A DNA stretch of 5,016 nucleotides from an uncultured Ardenticatenia bacterium. Lineage in GTDB: Bacteria; Chloroflexota; Anaerolineae; Promineifilales; Promineifilaceae. The stretch spans positions 1 through 5,016 of the forward strand of contig CALLZA010000634.1 in assembly GCA_937858165.1 (NCBI GenBank), given 5' to 3'. Positions within the stretch are counted from its first letter, which is position 1. Each line of letters opens with the position of its first letter. This document shows positions 1-5,016 of the stretch, in pieces. The notes below the pieces were generated by a model. That model saw nothing but the letters and a program-made list of their open reading frames with translations, made no database searches and was not told where the DNA came from. The position numbers were made by a program, and so were the translations under genes.

Positions 1-882
1 GCGGACGGCCGCGAGCTCGAGGCCGAGCTCCTCGGCGCCGACGCCGACAACGACCTGGCCGTCCTGAAGGTGGACGGCCGAGGGCTTAAGCCGGTGCGCC
101 TCGGAACGAACTCCGACCTGATGATCGGCGAGACGGCGATCGCCGTCGGAAACCCTTTCGGCCTCTCGAACACCGTCACGACCGGCATCGTCTCCGCCCT
201 CCAGCGGACGGTGAAGGGAGAGGGCCGCACCTACACCGACTTCATCCAGACCGACGCCGCGATCAATCCCGGGAACTCGGGCGGGGCGCTCTGCAACGTC
301 CTCGGCGAGCTGATCGGGATCAACACGGCGATCGTCGGAGGCGCCAACACGATCGGATTCGCTATACCGGTCGAGCGGGTCCGCCGGATCACCGACGACC
401 TCCTCCGTTTCGGCGCGGTCAAGCCGGTCTGGATCGGCGTGAGGGGAACGACCCTCACGGCCGACCGCGCCCGCCCGAGCGCCCGCGGCCTCGGGATGCG
501 CGTTCGCTCGGTCTATCCCTCCTCTCCCGCCGAGGCGGCCGGTCTGGAGCCGGGCGACGTCGTCGCCTCGCTGAACGGCAGGCCCGTGGAGTCCCGCGAG
601 GACTTCGACACGCTCCTCTCCGCCGTCGCTCCCGGGGCTGGGGTGACGCTGGAAGTCCGGCGGGGCGAGCGTTCCCGCTCCGTGTCGATGAAGGCGGCGC
701 GCGTGCCGGAGGACCTCGGCCTCGAAATCCTCCGACGCGAGATCGGCATCTCCGTGGCGCAGGCTCGGGGAGGGCTCGCCTTGACCTCGGTCGCGCGCGA
801 ATCGCCCGCCGACCGGAAGGGCCTGGGGCGCGGCGACGGCCTCCTCGGCCGTGGCCGGCCGGTCGAGGCGCGGCCCGCCTTC
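1..882 (+). CDS. HtrA/Deg-family periplasmic serine endoprotease, partial at both ends
   Basis: Trypsin-like protease of the HtrA/DegP/DegQ family, which degrades or refolds damaged proteins in the cell envelope. The frame is already open at base 1, so the N-terminus with signal or anchor and the catalytic His is missing; the GTG at 70 is internal. The catalytic Asp lies in DNDLAVLK (codon 52-54) and the catalytic Ser in GNSGG (Ser codon 277-279), preceded by the usual TDAAINP. IGFAIP closes the protease domain near 370. PDZ1 runs about 424-715 (WIGV, then [17 protein letters not shown]). A second PDZ starts near 721 and is cut after [10 protein letters not shown]. The frame stays open to a TAG at 1174-1176, but 912-1176 is the antisense of a sulfurtransferase, so that tail is not genuine protease. 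Leucine codons are about 20 CTC to 8 CTG, unlike the CTG-rich genes downstream. Family call is firm; the 3' boundary is set by the palindrome and is approximate. Confidence 0.9.
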
Positions 883-911
883 GTAGAGACGTTCCGGCGG
901 AACGTCTCCAC
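883..911. repeat. 29-nt palindromic repeat at the gene-content junction
   Basis: Two 14-nt arms, GTAGAGACGTTCCG (883-896) and its complement (898-911), flank a single G and pair with one mismatch (885/909). It resembles the dispersed GAGACGTTCC-type palindromes that I recall from Chloroflexota and cyanobacterial genomes; that family match is from memory and not searched. Because it is nearly self-complementary and in phase with both neighbouring frames, it encodes ETFRRNVST when read on either strand in the right frame, and GDVPPERLY in the sulfurtransferase frame. Convergent gene fragments on both sides stop here, so it is either the site of a misassembly or of a repeat-mediated rearrangement. 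Confidence 0.85.
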
Positions 912-1350
912 CAATCCCGTCGCCATCGCCCGCCTCAACCGGCAGCCCGGCCGCCACCCAAGCCGGCCAACCGCCATCGAGCACGGCCACTGCCTCGTGC
1001 CCCATGAAGCGCAGCAGCCACCACAGCCGCGCGGCGTAGTGGCCGCTCTGGTCGTCGTAGGCCACCACCTGGACGCCGCGACCGATGCCCCAGCGGCCGA
1101 AGGTGCGTGTCAACTCCACCGGCGACGGCAGCGGATGGCGACCTCCTTCGCCCGTGGGCTGCCGCGCGCCGGATAGATCGCGGTCGAGGTGGGCATAGAC
1201 CGCGCCGGGGATGTGACTCTCGGCGTAGCGCTGCTCGCCGGCGGCGGTGTCCAGCAAGTCGAAGCGGCAATCGACGATGACCCACTGCGGGTCATCAAGA
1301 TGGGCGGCCACTTCGGCCGCGGCCAGGATAGTCGTGTAAGGCGTGCTCAT
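883..1350 (-). CDS. Thiosulfate/3-mercaptopyruvate sulfurtransferase (rhodanese), N-terminal domain only
   Basis: Two-domain sulfurtransferases of the SseA/TST family move sulfur from thiosulfate or 3-mercaptopyruvate to cyanide or thiols. Translation from ATG at 1350 begins [18 protein letters not shown] and shows the N-terminal rhodanese signature in order: VIVDCRFDL (24-32), [16 protein letters not shown] (45-60), GRHPLP (70-75), [16 protein letters not shown] (98-113) and LDGGWPAW (124-131). About 150 residues are present, half of the usual ~280. The catalytic Cys loop lies in the C-terminal domain and is absent here. The gene breaks at the palindrome at 883-911; beyond it the frame stays open antisense through the protease to base 1 only because the two genes share codon phase, which is not evidence of coding. 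The stress protein gene ends 46 bp upstream on the same strand, suggesting an operon. The GGAGG motif is only 1 nt from the ATG, which is unusually tight. Confidence 0.85.
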
Positions 1351-1361
1351 GCCTCCATCAT
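1347..1361 (-). promoter_or_regulatory. Possible 4-codon leader ORF overlapping the sulfurtransferase start
   Basis: On the minus strand ATGATGGAGGCATGA reads Met-Met-Glu-Ala-stop, and its TGA overlaps the sulfurtransferase ATG as ATGA. A GAGGG motif lies 6 nt before its first ATG, a better Shine-Dalgarno distance than the GGAGG sitting 1 nt before the real start. This could feed ribosomes to the gene by termination-reinitiation. It may equally be chance, since a mini-ORF this short occurs often at random. Confidence 0.25.
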
Positions 1362-1377
1362 ACCACGCCCTCAATGA

Positions 1378-1405
1378 CCTGCTTACTGCTGACTGCCTAC
1401 TGCCC
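1378..1405 (-). repeat. Tandem heptanucleotide repeat, four units
   Basis: Read on the minus strand the units are GGGCAGT, AGGCAGT, CAGCAGT and AAGCAGG, with the core NRGCAGT. The array begins inside the last codons of the universal stress protein gene, and its second unit supplies the TAG stop (1397-1399). It resembles the short tandemly repeated heptamers described in cyanobacterial genomes and is a sequence relative of the array at 4093-4127. Confidence 0.7.
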
Positions 1406-2326
1406 ACCCTCTCGCAACGTCTCCGCCGGCGGCCGAACGATCAACATCGCCCGATCCGTGCCGTGCATCACCTTGGCCGTCACGCTGCCATAGAGCCAGC
1501 GCCGCAGACCAGTTCGGCCGTGGGTGCTCATGGCGATCAGGTCAATGGCCGACAGCCGGGCGTACTCCTGAATGCGGTCGGCCGGCGCGCCATCGAGCAC
1601 CAGCATCTGCGCCTCGTCCGACGCCAGACCGTGGCGGGCGGCGGCTTCGCGCAAGTACGCCTCGGCTTCCTGGCGCAGCTGGTCCATCGTTTGCCGGTCC
1701 GAAGGCACAGGCTCCCACTCCCACATCAGGCCAGTCTCCAACGGATTGAGCGGCAGGATGTCGCTGATGCGCAGCAGCACCACCTGCGCCCCCAACGCCC
1801 GCGCCACGGCCAGCGCCGGCGGCAGCGCCCGTTCGCCCAGCGGTGAGCCATCGAGGGCGATCAGTACGCGGCGGATGGGGGCGGCCGTGCGCGTCAGCAG
1901 CACCGGACAGGCCACACTGTGGAGCACACGCTCGGTCACGTTGCCCACACGCATGCCCGTCCGCCTCTGGTCGCTCATGACGATGAGATCGACCGCTTCG
2001 GCAGTGGCCGTATCGACGATGACGCTGGCCGCGTCCCCCTCCTCGACGCGCGTGCGGACGGCGCAGCCCACGCACTCATGGCGGCGGGCGATGGCCGCCA
2101 GATACGCTTGGGCCTCTCGCTGCCGCCCCGGCTCGACCGATGGCAGCAAGGACCAGTCGAACTCAGTGGTCAGAGTCGCATCGACAGGGGCGGGCGCATA
2201 AGAAGATCGGACACTGCGCAGCAACAGCAAGTGGGCCGCCTCGGCGCGGGCCAGCGCGCCGGCCACCACCAGCGCCTGCTCGGCAGCCTGGAAACCGTCC
2301 AAGGGAACAAGAATCTTCTTGAACAT
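1397..2326 (-). CDS. Tandem-domain universal stress protein (UspA family)
   Basis: Cytoplasmic universal stress protein of 309 residues with two alpha/beta Usp domains, about 1-147 and 150-300. Each starts with the expected strand and Asp: KKILVPLDGF (3-12) and RRVLIALDGS. Each ends with a PVLLTR or AMLIVRP strand. Domain 2 has the nucleotide-binding loop MSTHGRTGLRRWLYGSV, matching G-9x-G-S. Domain 1 has MSDQRRTGMRVGNVTE, in which the loop Gly is Arg and about three residues are missing, so canonical ATP binding is probably lost there. ATG at 2326 was chosen over the in-frame GTG at 2338 because GGGAGGAG lies just upstream of the ATG and the GTG would overlap it. The heptad repeat forms the C-terminal Gly-Gln-stop. 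The sulfurtransferase follows on the same strand. Such proteins are often induced by oxygen limitation, redox or growth arrest; the ligand and trigger here are unknown. Confidence 0.93.
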   Translation of the reverse strand: MFKKILVPLDGFQAAEQALVVAGALARAEAAHLLLLRSVRSSYAPAPVDATLTTEFDWSLLPSVEPGRQREAQAYLAAIARRHECVGCAVRTRVEEGDAASVIVDTATAEAVDLIVMSDQRRTGMRVGNVTERVLHSVACPVLLTRTAAPIRRVLIALDGSPLGERALPPALAVARALGAQVVLLRISDILPLNPLETGLMWEWEPVPSDRQTMDQLRQEAEAYLREAAARHGLASDEAQMLVLDGAPADRIQEYARLSAIDLIAMSTHGRTGLRRWLYGSVTAKVMHGTDRAMLIVRPPAETLREGGQ

Positions 2327-2328
2327 AA

Positions 2329-2336
2329 CTCCTCCC
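2329..2336 (-). promoter_or_regulatory. Shine-Dalgarno for the universal stress protein
   Basis: GGGAGGAG on the minus strand, with the GGAGG core 4 nt before ATG at 2326. It decides the start: the longer GTG start at 2338 would place the ribosome site inside the gene. Confidence 0.75.
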
Positions 2337-2352
2337 ACGCCATACTACACCG

Positions 2353-2366
2353 CCACCGCTAGGTGG
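2353..2366 (-). promoter_or_regulatory. Small hairpin in the stress protein leader
   Basis: CCACC and GGTGG arms of 5 bp around a 4-nt loop, 27-40 nt upstream of the ATG in the predicted leader. It is perfect but short, so a role in the mRNA is only possible. Confidence 0.25.
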
Positions 2367-2436
2367 AGCGACGCGCCCGGCAAATAGACTCGCCCGCTTG
2401 GCCGGCGCTCGCCAGGTAGAGTTCCCCTTAGCATGC

Positions 2437-2442
2437 ACTATA
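2437..2442 (-). promoter_or_regulatory. Candidate -10 element for the stress protein operon
   Basis: TATAGT on the minus strand matches TATAAT at five of six bases in an otherwise GC-rich stretch. The best -35 (TTCCGG, 18 nt upstream) is poor, as expected of an activator-dependent promoter. Transcription would start near 2430, giving a leader of about 104 nt. The tandem Crp/Fnr-like sites at 2467-2508 lie directly upstream. Confidence 0.4.
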
Positions 2443-2466
2443 GCGCAAGGCGAGGCCGGGCCGGAA

Positions 2467-2508
2467 GTGACAGAAGGCACCTGCCGGCGTGACAAATGTC
2501 ACCTGTGG
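2467..2508. promoter_or_regulatory. Tandem Crp/Fnr-like operator, two sites 22 bp apart
   Basis: The downstream site, 2489-2502, is the perfect palindrome GTGACAAATGTCAC, which contains the Crp-type core GTGA-N6-TCAC and has the 5-4-5 geometry of Fnr sites. A degenerate copy, GTGACAGAAGGCAC, starts at 2467. Both copies are followed by CTG, and over 20 nt the two match at 15 positions. The 22-bp offset is close to two helical turns, so two dimers would bind one DNA face. Relative to the minus-strand -10, the centres fall near -43 and -65, resembling class II plus class I activator sites. The regulator is not in the window, and the site type is inferred from form alone. Confidence 0.5.
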
Positions 2509-2538
2509 GCAGGGGGGCGCGAGCGGGTATTTCTGCCC

Positions 2539-2567
2539 TTGCGGTGGCCGGTGGGGGCCGCTAAACT
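2539..2567 (+). promoter_or_regulatory. Candidate sigma-70-type promoter for the secreted protein gene
   Basis: TTGCGG and TAAACT are separated by 17 nt, with the -10 ending 42 nt before the ATG. Each hexamer is only a partial consensus match, but the spacing is ideal and the sequence is the best seen in this GC-rich stretch. Confidence 0.35.
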
Positions 2568-2597
2568 CCGCTGCCGCCGCGCATCAAGCGGCGCCAA

Positions 2598-2603
2598 AGA
2601 GGT
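2598..2603 (+). promoter_or_regulatory. Shine-Dalgarno for the secreted protein
   Basis: AGAGGT lies 6 nt before the ATG at 2610 and supports this start, which also gives an intact signal peptide. Confidence 0.6.
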
Positions 2604-2609
2604 ACTTGA

Positions 2610-4091
2610 ATGCGGAAGACATTGCGTATCAGGAGCGCGGCCACGTTGGCCCTGCTCCTTGGCTTCCTGGGGGCGCTGCCGTGGGTCACGGCCCAGACGC
2701 CGCCCAACGTCGTGACCGAAACGGTTCCTAGCCAACCGCCGTCCGGTCTATCGGGTGATAGCACCATCCCCCCCCTTACCGGCGGCTCGGCCGGCAAGCC
2801 GCCGCAGTTGGCCGGTGCGCCACCCCTGACCGCGCCGGCGACGGCTGACGCGCCGGCGATCACGCTCTGGTACGGCGCAACCCTGCCCGCCGGCCACCGC
2901 GGCGACCCGCAGAAGTGGGTCAACATCCTGGGCAACGTGGCCTCGGCCGCGCCGCTGACGGCACTCCACTACACGCTCAACGGCGGCCCCACGCGCCCGC
3001 TGGCCGTCGGCCCCGACAACATGCGCCTGGCCCGACCGGGCGACTTCAACATCGAACTCGACTACACCGACCTGCGCGCCGGAGCCAACAGCGTCGTTAT
3101 CACCGCCGTCGATGAGACGGGCGCGACCGCCCAGGCCACCGTCACCGTCGACTATCGCGGCGGCAGCGTCACGTGGTCACCCCAGACCTACATCTATGAC
3201 TGGGCCACGGCGACGCGCATCGACGACCTGGCCCAGGTGGTCGATGGCGAGTGGGCGCTCGATGGCGGCGGCGTGCGGCCGACAGTCTTCGACTTCGACC
3301 GCCTGCTGGCGCTGGGCGATCTCTCCTGGCGCGACTACACCGTCACCGTGCCCATTACCGTCTTCGGCATTGACGAATCGGGCTACGCCGGCGCCAGCAA
3401 CGGCCCCGGCGTCGGCGTCATGGTGCGTTGGCAGGGGCACTACGACGCCGGCAATGGCGTCACGCCCCGCACCGGCTGGCGGCGTCTGGGGGGCCTGGGC
3501 TGGTATCGCTGGCAGAAAGAGGGCGAGGTCTATACTGAGGGGTTCCAACTGCTGGGGCACAACGGCCGCGAACTGGGCACGAGCGCCAGGAGGCTGAACT
3601 TCGGTGTAACGTACATCTTTAAACTGGCCGTCACCACCAATCCCGACCCCGCGCTGCCTGCCACCTACCGCTTCAAGGTGTGGTCGGCGTCGCAGGCCGA
3701 GCCGGTCGCCTGGGATATCGAGCGGCGCGGCATGGCGGGCGAGCCGACGGGCGGCAGCCTGCTGCTGTTGGCCCACCACGTTGATGCCCGCTTCGGTGCG
3801 GTGCGCGTCGATCTGGCCGCCGTTCGGCCCCGCCCCACGCTGACTATCCTGACTGACGGGGCGGGCGGTGGCCGCATCGTAACTTCGCCGGCCCTCCCGC
3901 CACGCTTCGGCGAGGACGTGCTCCTCTTCCCCGCGCCCGATCTCGGCTCGCGCTTCGGCGGCTGGGCCGGCGCACTGGAAGGCACAGCCAATCCCGGCGT
4001 CGTCACCCTTTTCGAGAGCACAAGCATCACCGCCACCTTTACCACAGGCGGCAACGGCATCGCCTTGCCGGTGGTGCTGGGCAATGAGTAG
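2610..4091 (+). CDS. Secreted multidomain protein: Ig-like, lectin-like jelly roll and InlB-type repeat
   Basis: A 493-residue exported protein of unknown function. Residues 1-28 are a signal peptide: basic MRKTLRIR, a Leu/Ala/Gly core, and V-T-A before Gln29. A Pro/Ser/Gly-rich spacer covers 30-82. Residues 84-183 look like a bacterial Ig-like beta domain (ending ATVTVDY). About 185-408 resembles a concanavalin A/LamG-like jelly roll, with WALDGGG, WRDYTVTVPI, GVGVMVRWQGHYD, FKLAV and RFKVW strands, a fold often used to bind sugars. About 412-480 matches the divergent InlB B-repeat pattern (LTILTDGAGGGRIVTSP, FGGWAGALEGTANP, ITATF). The tail GIALPVVLGNE recalls the LPLVL-type C-terminal ends I associate with secreted Anaerolineae proteins. 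No catalytic motif, sortase signal or cell-wall anchor is seen. A C8 tract at 2768-2775 lies in the spacer, yet the frame is intact. A polysaccharide- or surface-binding role is inference from fold only. Confidence 0.85.
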   Translation: MRKTLRIRSAATLALLLGFLGALPWVTAQTPPNVVTETVPSQPPSGLSGDSTIPPLTGGSAGKPPQLAGAPPLTAPATADAPAITLWYGATLPAGHRGDPQKWVNILGNVASAAPLTALHYTLNGGPTRPLAVGPDNMRLARPGDFNIELDYTDLRAGANSVVITAVDETGATAQATVTVDYRGGSVTWSPQTYIYDWATATRIDDLAQVVDGEWALDGGGVRPTVFDFDRLLALGDLSWRDYTVTVPITVFGIDESGYAGASNGPGVGVMVRWQGHYDAGNGVTPRTGWRRLGGLGWYRWQKEGEVYTEGFQLLGHNGRELGTSARRLNFGVTYIFKLAVTTNPDPALPATYRFKVWSASQAEPVAWDIERRGMAGEPTGGSLLLLAHHVDARFGAVRVDLAAVRPRPTLTILTDGAGGGRIVTSPALPPRFGEDVLLFPAPDLGSRFGGWAGALEGTANPGVVTLFESTSITATFTTGGNGIALPVVLGNE

Positions 4092-4092
4092 G

Positions 4093-4127
4093 GGTTAGTG
4101 GATAGTGGTCAGTGGTCAGTAATCAGA
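4093..4127 (+). repeat. Tandem heptanucleotide repeat, five units
   Basis: The units are GGTTAGT, GGATAGT, GGTCAGT, GGTCAGT and AATCAGA. They start 1 nt after the TAG stop of the secreted protein gene and fill much of the 82-nt gap before the methyltransferase. The orientation relative to the preceding gene is the same as in the array at 1378-1405. No rho-independent terminator hairpin is seen in this gap. Confidence 0.75.
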
Positions 4128-4173
4128 GAGCGGCAGCAGATGCGTCTCTTAGCTCGCAACTCCTAATACCCCC

Positions 4174-4802
4174 ATGGAGCCTTCGGAATACCGCGCCATC
4201 TACACCGTCGAAGACCGCCACTGGTGGTACGTCGGCATGCAGGCCATCACTGAGGCGATGGTCGAGACGCTCTACCCGGGGCGAACCGACCTGCGCATCC
4301 TCGACGCCGGCTGCGGCACGGGCGCGGCCGTGGCCTACCTCTCCCGCTTCGGCGCGGTGACCGGCTGTGACGTCTCCTCGCTGGCGCTGGAATTCTGCCA
4401 GGCACGCGGCCTGAGCGCGCTAGGACAGGCATCGGTGATGGCCCTGCCCTTTGCCCCGGCGACCTTCGACCTGGTCACTTCGTTCGACGTACTCTACCAC
4501 CGCGCCGTGGGCGACTACCACGTTGCACTGCGCGACTTTCGCCGCGTGCTGCGACCGGGCGGGCGCGTGCTGTTGCGGCTGCCGGCCCATGACTGGCTGC
4601 GCGGCGGCCATGATACGGTCATCCACACCGCCCGCCGCTTCACCACCCGGCAAGTAGCCGATTCACTACGCGAAACTGGCTTCGCCGTCGAGCGCCTGTC
4701 CTACGCCAACACCCTCCTCTTTCCCCTGGCCCTGGCCAAGCGGCTGCTGGAGCGGGCCACGCCCGGCGGCCCGCCGGCACGCTCCGACATTGCGTCCAAT
4801 CC
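4174..4802 (+). CDS. Class I SAM-dependent methyltransferase, truncated by adapter
   Basis: Small-molecule type methyltransferase of the Methyltransf_11/25 kind, transferring a methyl group from S-adenosylmethionine; the acceptor is unknown. After the N-terminal EYRAIYTVEDRHWWYVG come motif I ILDAGCGTG (42-50), the ribose-binding acid in TGCDVSS (Asp66), the ALPFAPATFDLVTSFDVLYH block (90-109) and LRPGGRVLLRLPA (126-138). About 209 genuine residues are present, to SDIASN. At 4803 the frame runs into Nextera adapter, so the following LLYTSDAADE and onward to a stop at 4939-4941 are artefact. The true C-terminus is missing. An in-frame TAG at 4150 and the conserved N-terminus support ATG at 4174. 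No Shine-Dalgarno is visible before it, so it may be leaderless or translated after the upstream gene. It lies 82 nt after the secreted protein gene. Confidence 0.9.
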
Positions 4803-4872
4803 CTGTCTCTTATACACATCTGACGCTGCCGACGAGCGATCTAGTGTAGATCTCGGTGGTCGCCGTATCATT
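4803..4872. other. Illumina Nextera adapter, i5 index and P5 sequence (contamination)
   Basis: CTGTCTCTTATACACATCT (4803-4821) is the Tn5 mosaic end of the Nextera kit, followed by GACGCTGCCGACGA (4822-4835), which completes the read-2-side adapter. Bases 4836-4843, GCGATCTA, are the reverse complement of the i5 index TAGATCGC (N501/S501). Bases 4844-4872 match the reverse complement of the P5 flow-cell oligo (start GTGTAGATCTCGG, end CCGTATCATT). This is sequencing read-through of a short insert, not a transposon. Confidence 0.98.
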
Positions 4873-5016
4873 AAAAAAAAACAAACCGCTGACACTCACA
4901 ACGCACACAGAGCTCATATGCCAAAGCGATATGATCCATAATCCACAGCTACAGTGTCCTCCTGCATCTACACACCACACACACCGCAAACCACTAGCAC
5001 ATTAATCTAGCGAGAC
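4873..5016. other. Post-adapter A run and noise, non-biological
   Basis: Nine A residues directly after the P5 end are typical of reading past the end of a library molecule. The remaining 135 nt are AC-rich and low complexity, with a base composition unlike the rest of the window, and contain no gene or recognisable motif. It should not be annotated. Confidence 0.9.

Noticed and set aside
513..977. 154-codon minus-strand frame across the junction
   Set aside because: It is the complement of the protease PDZ region, Arg/Pro/Ser-rich, and matches no domain.
912..1176. C-terminal extension of the protease reading to TAG at 1174-1176
   Set aside because: It is the antisense of conserved sulfurtransferase motifs and has no PDZ features, so it is a readthrough across the junction.
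1378..1405. Heptad arrays as a CRISPR
   Set aside because: Units are 7 nt with no spacers and no cas genes.
1572..2201. 209-codon plus-strand frame opposite the stress protein
   Set aside because: Low-complexity Ser/Arg/Ala-rich translation, antisense to a clear gene.
2327..2338. GTG start at 2338 for the stress protein
   Set aside because: It would overlap the strong GGGAGGAG site, and family members start at the strand KKILVPLD.
3177..3779. 200-codon minus-strand frame inside the secreted protein gene
   Set aside because: Antisense of the jelly-roll domain, with no recognisable motif or ribosome site; it is open because of high GC.
4803..4821. Transposon end (Tn5 mosaic end) as a mobile element
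   Set aside because: It is directly followed by adapter, index and P5 oligo, so it derives from library construction.
4803..4941. C-terminal 46 codons of the methyltransferase frame
   Set aside because: They translate adapter, index, P5 and noise.
4960..5000. AC-rich tract as a microsatellite
   Set aside because: It lies in the noise after the adapter.

Overview
This window looks like a metagenomic assembly contig, not a clean stretch of one genome. It has three parts: a piece of one high-GC bacterium (1 to about 882), a longer piece of a second high-GC bacterium (about 883-4802), and non-biological sequence at the 3' end (4803-5016) made of an Illumina Nextera adapter followed by noise. 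The middle piece resembles Chloroflexota, Anaerolineae/Promineifilum-like. The grounds are the palindromic GAGACGTTCC repeat, heptad intergenic repeats, a two-domain universal stress protein, and a secreted protein ending in an LPVVL-type tail. This assignment is inference from style, not from a search.

Layout: 1-882 (+) is the protease core, first PDZ domain and part of the second PDZ domain of an HtrA/Deg serine protease, lacking its N-terminus. A 29-nt near-perfect palindrome at 883-911 marks an abrupt change of gene content. On its far side, on the minus strand, lies the N-terminal domain of a thiosulfate/3-mercaptopyruvate sulfurtransferase (883-1350), cut off at the same palindrome. Upstream of it on the same strand is a tandem universal stress protein (1397-2326); the two are probably co-transcribed. 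A divergent intergenic region (2327-2609) holds a strong Shine-Dalgarno for the stress protein, candidate promoters in both directions, and a tandem pair of Crp/Fnr-like sites 22 bp apart. On the plus strand follow a 493-residue secreted multidomain protein (2610-4091) and a class I SAM methyltransferase (4174 to about 4802) that runs into adapter.

Working together: the sulfurtransferase and stress protein make a plausible stress/redox pair, and the operator geometry fits activation of the stress protein by a Crp/Fnr-family regulator. The secreted protein and the methyltransferase have no evident functional link. Heptad repeats sit immediately 3' of both the stress protein gene and the secreted protein gene, in the same orientation relative to each gene.

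I found no new defence, mobile or biosynthetic system. The observations most worth acting on are the adapter contamination, the likely chimeric junction at the palindrome, the heptad repeats that meet stop codons, and the tandem operator.
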